The notes below the pieces were generated by a model that was not told the origin of the DNA, made no database searches, and saw only the letters and a list, made by a program, of their open reading frames with translations. Of a DNA stretch of 64,000 bases, positions 1 to 11,698 are shown piece by piece. Both the position numbers and the translations under genes were made by a program. The first letter of the stretch is position 1. Each line of letters starts with the position of its first letter. Source of the stretch: Rallus limicola (lineage: Eukaryota; Chordata; Aves; Gruiformes; Rallidae); contig JAKCOZ010000001.1 of the NCBI GenBank assembly GCA_022605955.1, positions 79,286,520 to 79,350,519 of the forward strand, read 5' to 3'.

Positions 1-178
1 TCTAAGCGTGGCCATCCAACCAGTTTTTAGCCCAGCAAAAAGTGTACCTGTGCAAGCCATGTGCCACCAGCTTCTCCAGGAGAATACTGTGGGAAACTGT
101 GTCAAAGGTTTTGCTGAAGTCAAGGTAGACTACATCAACAGCCTTTCCCTCATCCCCCAGGTAGATTGGCTGGTCAGG
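1..178 (-). mobile_element. CR1 LINE fragment (RT domain), cut by window edge
   Basis: Read on the minus strand, the segment encodes a stretch of the CR1 reverse transcriptase palm: DEGKAVDVVYLDFSKTFDTV followed by SHSILLEKL and a WLDGHA-like end. The YLDFSKAFD motif holds the first catalytic aspartate region of CR1 RTs. Similarity starts near 178 (the 5' side of the element) and runs out through base 1, so the rest of the copy lies outside the window. It is 5'-truncated, as CR1 copies usually are. It is the only CR1 copy here on the minus strand. Confidence 0.9.
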
Positions 179-3100
179 CAATTCCTGAGAGGCAATTGAT
201 GTAAAGAAGGCTTTGAAAACTCTGCCAAATGGGACTTTAATAGCAAATTCCATTACTGGATTTTGTTTCCCCTTGTGGTGCTTGGCACACCCATTACTGA
301 CACTCTGGAGACTGTACTCCTTGCTTTGGTACCACTGCTGCCAGTTGCATTCTTACTCCAGGTCCTAGCTTCGTCCTAGCACCCTGTCCAGATGGTCAGG
401 TTGTCTTCCTCACGCCCCATCTCGGAGATCTGTGTTTCCTCCATGCATCTTCTATAGGGTGTCTGGACTGTTTAAACACTCTGCCTGTTGGGCTCCTCCT
501 TACTGTATTCCCCCTTGGCCCCTGGGATCACCTTGTCCTTTAATTTTCTTGTAACAGAGAGAGATCTGACCCAGTCTTCAGCAATCCTGGTGAAATCTTC
601 CTGTTCTTGTCCAGCCCTGCCTGGTATATCTTTTGCCAGTTACCTATGGCTGCTGATGCATGTGCATACTTAAGGGTCGAACAGGCATTTTCTCAGTTGA
701 AGAGTGTCAATTCCTACCTTTTGAGTGTTTGACATTGTGACTTTGAGGACTTTGTTAACAAATGTCTTGCTATCTTTTAAATCAACAAACAGAGAAATGA
801 AAATGTCATGGTGTTGCCATCTGACCGTTTGTTTAGCAGAGCTTTAACGACTTCACAGACTTCTTTCTCTTCAGTAGTACCAGTCTAACAGCATTGCCAG
901 TGGCTCAGCACTCACAGGATTTGGGAACTTAGCTAGAGGTAACTGTGACCAGAGATCTATGTTTCTCAGTAGGTGCTGCAGGCTCTAGGCTACTGTTCTC
1001 TAGTGAGTGAAGACTCTTCCAATGTTACCACCTCCTTAAATAAGACAGATTTGTATCTTCTCTACCCTGTTTTTACCCATCAGTCTTTCTCCACCTACTC
1101 TTTCTGTGTACCGCTGCTAGGCTTTTTACCCCATTGGTCCTTGTCACTATTGGACTTCTTGTCCAACCCTAGACTCCTTAATGAGCAGGATTAAATCGTG
1201 ATCTCTCTACTCCTCATGCTCATCTCCTTGCATTGTACTAATTCTCTTGCCGATTTCCATTTCTCTCTTTTGAGTACTTATTCAGCTTCTGTTTTCCCTC
1301 AGCACAGCCTCCAGTCTCACACTCTTCCTCCATTCTGATTCACAGCCCCAGTATCCACTCACACTCTACATCCACGTGATTCTTCATATGCAACCTGTGG
1401 AATTTTATTTCATAGCCTTCTGTCATGGTAAATTTATCTGCATTTCTCTTGGCTGTATCAATGGCACATTTCTGGCATGAAGCACTCTATCTTGCCAAAT
1501 TTCATGTTCTTGCTCCCTATCTGAGACCACTAGAGATTTTTTAGAAGCAGCAGATTGCAACTTCCCTGCTGTTTTTCTCAAACAATAGTTAAACTTTTGC
1601 AGATTAAATTGAAGATGGACACCCCTCACACCACCCCTCCAAAAAAAGCAAAAAAGCCAACCAATAAACCCAACATTCATTGCAGATATCCACTCCTACA
1701 ATTAAAGTCTGGAAAAGTTCTAAGGAACTAAAGAAATGATACATCAGACACTGGATATACAGGCCTACCTGTATCAATTTTTATACTGGTTTTGGGGGAT
1801 TTTTTTTTTTTTTTGAGCATATGCTCTTTACAAGAGGACATGGTGGGTTTGATTCTGTCCTAGAGGTAGAGGATTCCAAACCCTTTGATGTCCTTCATGC
1901 CTCTTGTCCTGACAGCAGAAGTGAGTCTCCCCGAAGTGATGGGGAGGGAGGTGAGATACTGAGGAGAGGGAAAATACAACATTTAGGGGAAGGGGGACTC
2001 CTGAATGGAAAGTGTTCATCTCATTGCTTCTGCCTCATCTTTGCTTTGAATCCCTGATTTTTTTTTTTTCCTGGACTCACCAGAGAGACTTTCTTTCTGC
2101 TTCCTCCATTCCTCCTGCCACTCCCTGTAAAAGATCCTTTAAGGGGCTGTAACCAGCGCACAAAAACAGCACAGCACCTCAGCCTCTCTGCATGGACTAG
2201 CCCCCTTCTCCTTCATCCCTGCTCCTTGCAGCTATGCTGCCTGCTTTCTCTAAGTGTTCATTGCTTTCACGCTGTCCTTTCATACAGCACCAGTCATAGA
2301 GCTAGCAGGATGGCCCCCAGAAGATGGTGGTGGCAGGAGGGGAGGAGGAAATGGGGAAGGAGGGAGGAAACGGTGGGGGCCTGAGGAGAGAGGATCATTA
2401 CCTCTGATCTATTATGAATTCTCCTGGGAGACAGCCAGTAGGCTGGAAAGTGAATGATAGCCAAACCAGATGAAGAATTGTTCTGTGTCCCTGATGTATT
2501 TTATCCTCGACAGGGATTTAGGTTTTTTAACTATCAAACTAACTATTTCTCATATATATATTACATAAGCTGTGAAAGATAAAGCACACATAGCATCAAT
2601 CATATCTCTTGTCAGAATCTCTTTACTTCTTCCTTTTTTTTCCCTTTTCTTTCTTTTACACCTTCTGCTCTTTAAATTTGACTCAAAACAAGGGTAATGT
2701 ATTTCAAGGACTATTTCACCACTCCACAATTCAGGGGGCAAAAAAACCCAAAACAGTCTGGCTGTGGTATTGTTTTGGAGCTGGGTAGTGAAACAAATGG
2801 AGCACTGGTGCACACTTTTTTTCCCTCCCATTTATATCAGTTGAGAGAGCTCCTTCCATATGAAAGTCTGGGCTCTTTAGAAGTCCAGGACAGGTAAGGT
2901 GGAATACCAGATCTTCAGCGTTACAGTAACTGCTAGTTCCCCAAGAAACCTTCTTCACCTTTGGGCAGAGGGTTGTTCTTTTTAAATTTTCACATTCACT
3001 AGCATATATGATGTCTGCACCCATAGGCAGGATAGAATCATGGATCCAATCATTTAGGATAGAAAGACTCTGAAGATTATCAAGTTCAGGAGAACACACT

Positions 3101-3940
3101 GCTGTTGTGTGTCCAACTGGACCTACCAGTTGGATTGAGTGGAGAAAGGGATCTGTGGATGAACACACAGAGACACTTTTAAAACATCTTGTCTGTTTGA
3201 TGTTTCCAGGTCTGTGTTCCTTCTGCCTGTACCAGCTTGACCCAACCTCCAGACAGTGCTGCAGCATTCCGATATGATCTTGCCTTAGCCTTGATTCTCC
3301 CTTGAGGCAGCCCAGTGAAGGAAATGGTCAGAGCCCTCTTCATTATTGTTACTATCTTTCTAGTACATAGATTAAATAGAAAAAAACCCTAAACAATAGC
3401 AACAAGACTCATTGATAACCTTGTAATCTCTACATGCATTTGCTACTTAGTACACATGCCCATGAGAATGTATGGATATACAGGGTGTGCCGGTAGTGTT
3501 GTTCCCTCTAACCCTGTGAACCAACTACACTGTAATTGCAGATTATTTGAGATTCAATATGGCACATCTAATGTGGTGAGAAGGAACAATACAGCCCCAT
3601 TCAATTTTTGGATCTCAATTTCAGAGATGTTGAGTATCCAGTGTACCATCTAAAATCAGCAAGAGTGATGATGCTCTGAGAACCAGGCAGGCCCTTGTAT
3701 TTTTTCTTTTCTGATTTCACCTTAAATTAACCAGACATTTTTTTCTGTGCTTCTTAACTCAGCCTTTTATTACGTTTGATAGAGTGAAAGAATGTTTTTT
3801 TTCCTCCCCTTGTATCTTGCACAATGGAGAACATAATGCTTTTGCTTTGAAGTCTTTGCTGTTATCCTCCCTATAAAGTCAGGCCTCTCTTTTGGTTTCC
3901 AGTTTAATTAAATGTGTCTACATTGAACAAGAAAGCTGTA
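179..3940. other. Gene-free upstream flank with low-complexity tracts
   Basis: No host exon is recognisable here. It holds the hAT-like relic listed separately (about 645-780), a T15 run at 1800-1814, and a purine-rich stretch around 2325-2395 with several G runs. A 178-codon minus-strand open frame (2731-3267) shows no domain or composition that I recognise and is treated as chance. Bases 301-540 stay open for 80 codons in the same frame as the hAT-like motif, but I see no family signature in that part. Confidence 0.5.
645..780 (+). pseudogene. Decayed hAT (Tip100-like) transposase C-terminus
   Basis: In the frame that includes base 658, the translation reads QLPMAADACAYLR then EQAFSQLKSVNSYL, a stop, and then CDFEDFVNKC. 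hAT transposases end with a dimerisation domain in which a small hydrophobic segment leads into ER/EQxFSxLKxxKSxLRS. In Tip100/Zaphod-type elements a D-F-(E/D)-D-(I/V)-(I/V) segment follows. Both blocks are present in order, but the roughly 16 residues normally between them are missing and a stop codon intervenes. The upstream frame is open from 301 to 540 without recognisable motifs. I infer an old, inactive DNA-transposon relic; no terminal inverted repeats were identified. The similarity is by eye only and could be coincidental. Confidence 0.45.
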
Positions 3941-3949
3941 ATGGAGAGC

Positions 3950-5685
3950 CCGGAATGGCCTCTTCCTCTTATGGTGGCATGCAACCTTGTATCAGTGCAT
4001 ACTAGCTCTCAACAACTTTTTGCCTCCATCTTCACCGGCGATCTCTCTCCTTGCTGCTCTCAAATTGATGGCCCACAAGATGGGAACCAGAAAGACTAAG
4101 TCCCTCCTACTGTAAGTGAAGATAAGGTTCATGACCATCTGAGGAACCTGAATGTACACATGTCCAAGGGATCTGATGAACTGCACCCCAGACTCCTGAA
4201 GGAATTGTCTGATGTAGTTCCCAAGCCACTCTCCATGGTATGTGAAAAGTCATGGCAGTCAGGTGTAGTCCCTAATGACTGGAAAAGAGGAAACATCAAG
4301 GCCATTTTTTAAAAGGGTGGGAAGGAGGATGCTGGGAACTACCAACCTCTCAATCTCACCTCTGCGCCTGGAAAGATCATGGAACAGATTCTCCTAGAAG
4401 CTATGCTGAGGCACAGTGAGGACATGGAGGTGATTCAAGACAGCCAGCATGACTTTACTAGGGGCCAATCCTGCCTGACCAATCTAGTGGCTTTCTACAA
4501 TGGATTAACTGCATCAATAGACAAGGAAAGAGCTAGGGATATCATCTACCTGGATTTCTATGAGGCCATTGACATGGTCCTACATAACATCCTTCTCTCT
4601 AAGTTGGAGAGATATGGATTTTGATAGGTGGACTGTTGAGTGGAAAAGGAACTGGATGGATGGTTGCATCCAGAAGGTGGTGGTCAGTGGCTCCAAGTCC
4701 AGATGCAAGACAGTGACAAGCAGTGGTCCTCGAGGATCTGTACTGGGAACAATGCTTTTTAAGACCTTTAATAATGATATTGTCAATGGGATTGAGTGCA
4801 CTCTCAGCAAGTTTGCTGATGACACCAAGCTTAATGGTGAGGTTAATGTGCCAGAGGGACAGGGTGCCATCCAGAGGGACCTGGACAGTCTGGAGAAGTG
4901 GGCGCCATGAGGTTCAACAAAGCCAAGTGCAGGGTCCTGTTCCTGGGTCGGAACAACCCCTAATATCCATACAGATTAGGAGATGATGTGCTAGAAATCA
5001 GCCCTGAAGAAAAGGAGTTGGGAGTTCTTGTAGATGAAAAGCTGGACCTGAGCCACCAATGTACATCAGCAGCCCAGAAAGCCAACCGCATCCTGTGCTG
5101 CATGGAAAGAAACTGTGGCCAGCAGATCGAGAGAGCTGATTCTGCCCCTCTGTTCTGGTGAGACCTCACTTGGAGTACTGTGTCCAGCTTTGGAGCCCTC
5201 ACTACGAAAAGGACATGGACCTGTTGGAACACATCAGGAGGAGGGCCACAAAAATGATCAAAAGGATGGAGTACCTCTCCTATGAAGACAGGCTGGGAGA
5301 GTTGGGCTTGATCAGCTTGGAGAAGAGAAGGTTCCAGGGGGACCCTGTATCAGTCTTCCAGTACCTGAAAGGAGCCTATAAGAAAGCTGGGGAAGAACTG
5401 TTCACAAAGGCATACAGCAAAAGGACATGGGATAATGGTTTTAAGCTGAATAAGGGTAGAATTAGGTTGGATGTTAGGAAAAAATTCTTTTATGTGAGGG
5501 TGGTAGATCACTGGAACAGGTTGCCCAGAGAGGTAGTGGAGGCCCCGTCCCTGGAGATTTTCAAGATCAGGCTTCATGGGGCTCTGAGCCCCATCTGGTG
5601 AAGATGTCCCTGCTTGCTGTAGGGGCATTGGACTTGATGACCTTTAAATGTTTCTTCCAACCTAATTCATTCTATGATTCTACAA
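3950..5685 (+). mobile_element. CR1 LINE, 5'-truncated, RT pseudogene plus 3' end
   Basis: The longest CR1 copy in the window. It starts within the linker just before the RT (LFASIFTGDLSPCC near 4015) and continues through DKVHDHLRNLNVHMSKGSDEL and [10 protein letters not shown]. It then reads IIYLDF, the FADDTKL active-site box near 4811-4830, and a C-terminal segment still open for 147 codons (5158-5601, beginning MRPHLEYCVQLWSPH). The 3' end is the usual CR1 tail: GGACTTGATGACCTTTAAATG, then an ATTCTATG-type octamer repeat (5665-5685). Stops near 4102 and 4311 and several frame changes between the fragments show that it is dead. The FADD box itself is intact. CR1 elements move by target-primed reverse transcription and are usually 5'-truncated, as here. 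Confidence 0.95.
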
Positions 5686-5994
5686 TCTTGTAGCATGCCT
5701 AGCTTGTTTTAAGAGTAGGGAAGACAGGGAAGGATTGTGGCTACTTTCTGGGTTAAGGTCCTTTGCTGTCAGTCTGAAGTCACTGCCAGGTTGGTATAGC
5801 AACTCTTTAGCTTCCTGTCTACACTAGAAGAACTAGATGGCCTTAACCATTCTTAGTTGGAGATGTTTTCTTCAGTCAAGTCTTGCAAGTAATAGTTGAG
5901 CATACTTGGGTCACTATGGAGTACATGTTACTTGAAATGATGTGGCAGCTGTAGAAACTGAAGTCTTCTAAATAACAGGATGTTGTGATGGTTT
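5686..5994. other. Short spacer between CR1 and gypsy relic
   Basis: About 300 bases with no recognisable element. Because it adjoins the integrase end of the decayed gypsy relic on the minus strand, it may hold the eroded end of that integrase, but I could not find a convincing motif. Confidence 0.4.
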
Positions 5995-6429
5995 TCCTCA
6001 TCCACTTAGTTTAGAGCAGCCATTTGTGTCTCTAGTATTTCTCAATGGAGTGTTTTTTGTGGCCACTTGCTGGACAGTTTCCAAGTGGCATAAAAAAGCT
6101 AATAACCTGAAAGTACACTGGATCTTCAACAGGTTTGTGGTAGAAGCTATTTGGTGTTTAATTCTGAAAGAAATATTTGTTTCGCTAGAAAATGTTGGGT
6201 TGGTCCCCTTCAATGTTTCATTATACATGTGGATTTGCACAAGAAATTACCTAAGTTTCACTTGGCAGCCATTTTGTGGAGCATATCTACTTAAATGATG
6301 CTTGTCAATGGAGCTGCCTTGGAATTAGTTTTAGCTCAGTTTATCTACAAGCACTGTATGTTCTTAGTTACTTATACTGATTGCTGAACCTTAGTTTTCA
6401 CCTCCTTTGTAGACAGAAATGGGCCCAAT

Positions 6430-6640
6430 TAGTCACATCCAGGTTTGGACCTTTAGTGCTCAATATTAGGATACCAAAGATGGCTTCCAGCCATCGATTT
6501 CATCCCAACCACTTGAAGATGAGTGTCACATAATCCCTCTTAAAGAGCTTGTTGCAACCTTTTGGGAATTGCAACTTGGATCCAATGCATGAGACAGCCC
6601 TCATCAATGCTTAGTCTATATGAGCAATGAAAGAAAGTTT
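6430..6640 (-). pseudogene. Ty3/gypsy integrase zinc-binding region remnant
   Basis: The clearest pol block. It reads RLSIDEGCLMHWIQVAIPKR, then LQQAL, stop, EGLCDTHLQVVGMKSMAG and SHLWYPNIE. Gypsy integrases begin with (E/D)xGCLLxGxRVxIPxxL, followed by LHExHxGxxRMKxLARSYVWWPxI, the start of the HHCC zinc-binding domain. The second His and the (W)W-P box are kept; the first His is replaced around the stop. Further toward 6000 a KTNSKAAPL segment may be the PPxAPL linker, less surely. Integrase inserts retrotransposon DNA into the genome. I did not find a convincing DDE catalytic triad. Confidence 0.65.
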
Positions 6641-6999
6641 TAACATCACTAGAGCAATTACCTTTGCCCTGAGAAACGTGGCTAATTTAAAAGTGACTCT
6701 TTACAGCTTTCTGTTGCTAATTGTGCATTTGTTAGGATGCCAAGCTTGGCATGGACTGAATACTCTTACTCCTCTTATGTAGTGTAAGCTGTCCTGTGTA
6801 TGCCATGGCAAGCAGGAAAGCCAGTCATCAGTATGATGCCAGTCCATAAGTCTATGATATTATGCTGATAGAGTGCTGAAAAGGACCTTGTCTCTGCAAT
6901 TTTATCTGTTGCTATGAGCTATCTTGGTTTGGAAGTAGGAAGAGAGAAGTTAGTCTGTACTGTTTTATCCATTATGGTCTCATGTGTAAAGGTCTTGCT

Positions 7000-7345
7000 T
7001 TGTTATGCCAGCTTTGGTGCTTCCCACATAGCAACACCATAGTGAGTTTCCTTGTTGCACAAAACCTCTTTCATTCATAAACAAAAGGCACTTAATTGCC
7101 ATCGGTCCTTGTAAAAAGGATAGTGGTATCAGTCTCACATGTGTTGACATCGCAGGTCATTCCTACTGGTAACTTTCATTTAAAATACACTGGAGTATCT
7201 GTCAGCGCTAATATATAGAAGACTCTGCTATATACAATTTGTAAATATTAGATTTGGCAAATACATCACAGTATTTTCAAGTGCTTGGCTTCTTCAGCTG
7301 AGGACATATTCTCCAATGTGCCTGGTCAGCATCAAGCAGCTCCTA
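7000..7345 (-). pseudogene. Ty3/gypsy RT palm and RNase H remnants
   Basis: Near 7265-7345 the minus strand reads LTRHIGEYVLS followed, after a frame shift, by AEEAKHLKIL. This sits where the RT active-site box (Y-I/L-D-D-I-L-V-T) and the following EEHLKxL segment occur; the DD pair would have decayed to GE. From about 7215 to 7000 it reads ALTDTPVYF, stop, KLPVGMTCDV...TTILFYKD...LSAFC and KETHYGVA. This corresponds to the RNase H start (LP..L.CDAS..GVGAVL...ERPIAF.S..L...E..Y). RNase H degrades the RNA template during reverse transcription. The region between the two blocks is much too short, which indicates a deletion. Confidence 0.55.
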
Positions 7346-8004
7346 TTTAGGGTTAAAATTTGAATAGGGATCAGCATCTTCAAAAGAATTACCTGCTTAT
7401 TTTGAAGCTTAGCTAGATGCCAAGTTCCGCTGAAAGGCTGGCTCACAGTGCCCTTGACTTTGCCTCAGTCCAGTTAGATATGATGTCCAAGGGGAGGAGT
7501 TCCTCCATATTCCACACAGTTAGTTACCATATGCCCTTTCAACATTACTCTTACTTTGACAGTGTCCTAGAGTTTCTCTTTTGTCTGTATGCCACTACTG
7601 AAAGCCTATGCCCAGTCAGTTTGCATTTGCTCTGGAAGGCCTAAATAAAGGCCTTGAGTGGCAATGGAGGTCTTGGATCTTGTTATAAATTCTGGGGAGC
7701 TTCTGGGCTTGCCTTTCTGTTAATATGCGTCTTTACCCCCTTTGGCCAGCTCTGTGGTGCTTTTTCACCAGAATTCATGTCAGCTGCTACAGCATAAAAT
7801 CTATACAATGAAAACAGTTCCTGTCACAGGAGATGAACCCAAGATGATGATCTCTTCAGTTACTTTGCTGCCCTGCTTGTCATGATTCTCCTACAAGAAT
7901 TCCTCTTCCAGCTTTACGAAACCTGCCAAGCACTTATTATATGGCTAGTGATCTTATGTGCATCCTGACCTCTCTGTGGTGCTGATCCCAACTGGCATGG
8001 AATC

Positions 8005-8072
8005 ACCAATTTCCATAATATTAACCTTTCTTAACTGCCACAACAGGGAGCCACATCCGATCTGCAATTTGG
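8005..8072 (-). pseudogene. Ty3/gypsy aspartic protease C-terminal remnant
   Basis: The minus-strand translation gives QIADRMWLPVVAVKKG, stop, YYGNW. Retroviral-type proteases of Ty3/gypsy elements end in LPLxVVxGxGPxLLGRxWL, and the spacing LPVVAVKKG to GNW fits this. The upstream catalytic D-T/S-G-A triad was not found, so either that portion is lost or it is too diverged. The block lies between the gag and RT blocks, as expected. The call rests mainly on position and would be too weak alone. Confidence 0.45.
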
Positions 8073-8369
8073 GGATGGTCCCCGGACCCTATGAGTTCCC
8101 ATCCTGTGCCCAAGAATTGTTTAGGAGAATTCTACTTGAGCTGGGTCCAAACCATTCTGGGAATTGCTTTAACAATTGAAAAAATGCAGGTTATGAGGTT
8201 CAAGTGCCTGGGAATGTTTCCTGACACTGATATTTATTCAATGAATGAATCCATGATGTTCCCATAGTTTTTGATGTTGACCTTGTGTTTATAGGAGCCC
8301 TTCGAGCAGAACGAGGTCTCTCTCACAGTGATTTACCTTATTACTCATTAAGCATGGTCACCACTTAAT

Positions 8370-8670
8370 GTATTACACTCAGATTCTCTTTAACATCTTT
8401 AGCTGCTATTTTCATTGTCACAGCAATACCAACTGCTTTCTGAAAGGTCAGGGCTTTTTCAGACAACAGTATCATTTGGATGCTTTCCTTATGTAACTGA
8501 TATACTAGCTGGTCCTTTTAATGAATACTTAAATTTACTTGAAGATCATAAACCTTGGTGAGCATCTTCAGTTTGGGCACATAATGACCAGCATATTCAG
8601 TGGGATTTTGATCACAGTTATTAAATCAAAATCGCTCTGTGCTAATGAACAGCTTAGGACTGAGGCTCCC
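8370..8670 (-). pseudogene. Ty3/gypsy gag capsid-like remnant
   Basis: The minus-strand frame reads GSLSPKLFISTERF, stop, FNNCDQNPTEY, then YDLQVNLSIH, stop, KDQLVYQLHKESIQ and LLSEKALTFQKAV...TMKIAAKDVKE. Gypsy gag proteins of the vertebrate K02A2.6-like type carry matching segments in this order: PKPLxIxERFxF, an EY segment, a CDF segment, LRDRxVxGLxxESIQxxLLxExxLTFxKAVEIA and a lysine-rich AAxK end. Gag is the structural protein that forms the retrotransposon particle. Further upstream (to about 8835) an acidic NENEEE segment may be the eroded N-terminal part, less surely. At least two in-frame stops make it a relic. Confidence 0.65.
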
Positions 8671-8850
8671 ATAGCATCACCACAGTCTTAGGCGATGCAG
8701 TCATGTGCCTTTCACTTGTAATATAATCTGCAATATAACAGAGTTTGTTCTAGTGCAATAACTTTCCCCTCTCCTCTTCGTTTTCATTACCTTCTGTCAC
8801 GTGGGCCGCTGTTGCCATAATGGTAGTTACTGAGAAGACTGTTAATGACA

Positions 8851-11474
8851 AACAAAAGATGAGAGGAAAAAAAAAATCCTTATTTCCAAGACTCACACTT
8901 TTTTTCTAATGGCTTTGTAGCACACATTTTCTCCATGCCTGACTCAAGAGGTTAAGGCAGAGAAAAATAGGCTTAATCACAGTAGGGGCTGTAGTTGGAA
9001 AATGAACTCCATTTATCCGTGAGCTGTCCCATAATTCCCCTGTAGAAGAGTGCTACTATGTACTCCAACCTGCACTGTGTGGATCCAAGCAAGTCCAGGA
9101 AGTTAAGAAAAGTTTAGTTCAGGAAGCACTCTTCTGGGGTTCACACCTCTGTTGTGAAGTATGTAGGAATCTTCTAGGCACTACAAAACTGAAAAGGTTA
9201 GAAACTGCTTCCTCATAATTGATAGCAATTGCCAAGTAGTTAAGGCCCACGGGCCCAATGGATATTGCCTCTAATCTCATCTTCCTGGATTTGGAGCTAG
9301 AATTTAGATTTAGGGCCATCATGATTTTCAATATCTATTGGCCAATTAGTCTAATGAAGAATTTTATTGTTTGTTTTACTGTTGAATCAAAGGACTGGTA
9401 TCGGTATTCTTTTTTTAATGGGGTAAAAAAGCTTAAAGGCTTTTTCTGATGGGATTTTTATAACCATCATGGAGATGAATGGTCAAGTGCCATGGAACAT
9501 TATGCTGATCATACGCAGTTTCCAAGGAAACTCAGGATGGAGTTTCTAGAAGTTCTTCATGGAGAACAGCAAACCTACAGCCTGTCCCCGTGAAAAGGAA
9601 AGTCCCAGGTTCATGACTCAGCTGAAAAACTGGGTGCATCCAAAAACAGGGATGTGCAGGTTACTAAGTTGGTACCATCACATATTTGGTGCTTTGTGCC
9701 AAGCTGTGAAGACCAAACAGATATTTGCCACCTAGATTAGAAATGGTTGCATTACTGCCCCTCAATTCTCTGCAACAGGAATTTGCTGAGGGATGAAGGT
9801 CACTTCAGAGAACTGGAGGTTCAGAGGAGACTGCTGCCATCAGTATGGAGGCAGCCAGAGATGATGCTCGGCCTCTGTGGAGGGTGGTACTCAGCAGCAC
9901 AGTTTGTGGATCCTGGCCAAGAGAATGAAAAGCTGATTTAGCTGTATATTTGACTGCATAGGCTACTGAAGGACAGCATTTAGCATTGTTTAAGGGAAGG
10001 CTGGGAAAAGGTTAGGTGGGATGTTTGTTGCTGATGATTTTTTATTGTTTGAATAACACAAACACACCTGCACACATAAAAGTACTGCTCCAAGCAAAGA
10101 AAAATGTAGCATTTTCTCAATTCCTTTCCCTTCCCCCACAAAATTAATGGCTTTACCAGTAGCTTCAACCAGAAATCTTTCAATCTGTCCTACAACATAT
10201 TGGAATAGTTACTGCAGTATACCTTCCCTTAGCGTAGATGCAGCAAAATCAGTGAAAAGATACTGTATATTGTACTGGAACAAGGAGTGAACTGCAGTCG
10301 AGTATGATAGGTTTAAACAGGCATTAGCATCTCAATAGAAAGATTGCAGATGATCCATGCATAATTTTCTACAAATAGAACTAGTTTAGAGGATAGTTGC
10401 TCAAAGGTCAGAGATGCTGGCAGGATTTTTTTTTTTTTTTAAACACAGCAAACTTCAGTCCAGAGGCCATCTTGTAAAAGGTTGTAATTCTAGTCCCTAA
10501 GCTGTAGGTGACCCAACATCACTGGTGTGGTAGCTGCTGGACACATGCAATAAAAAGCATATCTTCTTGGGAAGTAATGCAAAAGCCATTTCAGGAATTA
10601 CATAAGAGCTGATGGAAAACACTGGAGCTGAGAACAGAATTCTGAAATTTTGAAAGTCACAATTGGTTCAAAGCAAGGACTAATTTCCCCTCTCCACCCT
10701 ACCAAAAAATAGTGTCATTTTTCAGTCAAGATATTTTACAAAAATGTTTACTGATGTGAAATATCTTAGTTTTTTTTAAAAAAGGCAAAAGCTTTTAGTT
10801 ATTTTTAATTTTGATTTTTAAAAAAAATCAGTGACCACTTTGATAAGAGCAGTAGATGAAAAATGTTAGAGGGAAAATAAATAATGCAAAGATCTTTTTC
10901 AAAGACTTGTTCTGTTTAAAACAAAACAAACAAAAAAGCTTTTCGCTGTCCAATTTAAGAATAAACAACCAAACACCCTGCCCCCAAATAAACCCCCAAA
11001 ATCAAACCACAACATAAACCTTCCCTTTAAAGTTCTACTATTCTGAGGTCACAACTGATACAGTTAAAACTCATCATTAAAATCCTGGCCTAATGCCATT
11101 TACAGAGCATAGGTATCATATGCTGCTATGAGAAAAGTTCACGTTCCTTGCAAAAGCTGCCGTGTTCTCATTGTATGATTTCTGGTTAGATTTAAGGTCC
11201 ATCTGTTCCTGAAATATTTTAGTGCTGTTCTACAAAAGTTCATCTAGATTCCATTAATAAGATCAGTATCTCAAATCCTGAGCTGCATGCTTTTTTGTTG
11301 GTGGAAAGATGCTTCCTGGCCTTGGCTGCTCTCATGCCCTCTGAAAACTGACTGAAGATCCAGGAATATCCCTGAGCTACCAATGCAAGACACAAGTGAC
11401 AGGACGCACTTCATGCATATCTGTCTCAATCTAGCAGCACAACACCCACCTAATTGGAGCCCCAGCCAGTCAAT
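8851..11474. other. Gene-free upstream flank, A/T-rich
   Basis: No exon or clear element is seen. It includes a T15 run (10426-10440), A-rich low-complexity DNA around 10740-11010 with AAAC-type runs, and short oligo-A patches. Any LTR belonging to the gypsy relic would be expected near 8.9-9.6 kb, but I could not identify one. Confidence 0.45.
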
Positions 11475-11698
11475 TAGATATTGGGAAAATGTTCTTCCCT
11501 GTGAGGGCAATGAGGCCCTGGCACATGCTGCCCAGTGAATTTATGGCTGTCCCCTCCCTAACAGTGTTCAAGGCCAGGTTGGATGAGGCTTTGAGCAACC
11601 TGGGATTGTGGAGGGTGTTCCTGTCTATGGCAGGAGGGGATAGAACTGCACAATCTTTAAGGTTCCTTCCAACTCAAACCAGCCTGTGATTTGATGAA
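11475..11698 (+). mobile_element. CR1 LINE 3'-terminal fragment
   Basis: Only the last 220 bases or so of a CR1 are present. The end of ORF2 is recognisable (AMRPWHMLPSEF...VPSLTVFKARLDEAL), followed by the CR1 3' untranslated end with CTTTAAGGTTCCTTCCAACTC and a weak TGTGATTTGATGA tail. It has the same orientation as the CR1 copies at 3.95 and 12.75 kb, but its 3' tail sequence differs, so it is a separate insertion. Confidence 0.85.

Larger units (their letters stand above)
5995..8850 (-). mobile_element. Ancient Ty3/gypsy gag-pol relic, colinear, non-functional
   Basis: Reading the minus strand from about 8850 down to 6000, similarities to Ty3/gypsy polyproteins appear in the expected order. 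A gag capsid-like block comes first (8370-8670), then a protease C-terminal block (8005-8072), an RT palm remnant (7265-7345), an RNase H block (7000-7215), and the zinc-binding start of integrase (6430-6640). Every part is broken by stops and frame changes. The distance between RT and RNase H is much shorter than in intact elements, so thumb and connection segments have been lost. The gag zinc knuckle is not identifiable and no LTRs were found. The best-preserved words are LLSEKALTFQKAV in gag and LSIDEGCLMHWIQVAIP in integrase. Each block alone is weak; their joint order over 2.4 kb on one strand is the main support. Confidence 0.7.

Noticed and set aside
2731..3267. 178-codon open frame on the minus strand
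   Set aside because: No domain, signal or splice context. One frame of this length is not surprising in 64 kb read in six frames.
5158..5601. Intact 147-codon frame as a host gene
   Set aside because: It is the C-terminal part of a CR1 reverse transcriptase ORF, continuous with the CR1 3' end.
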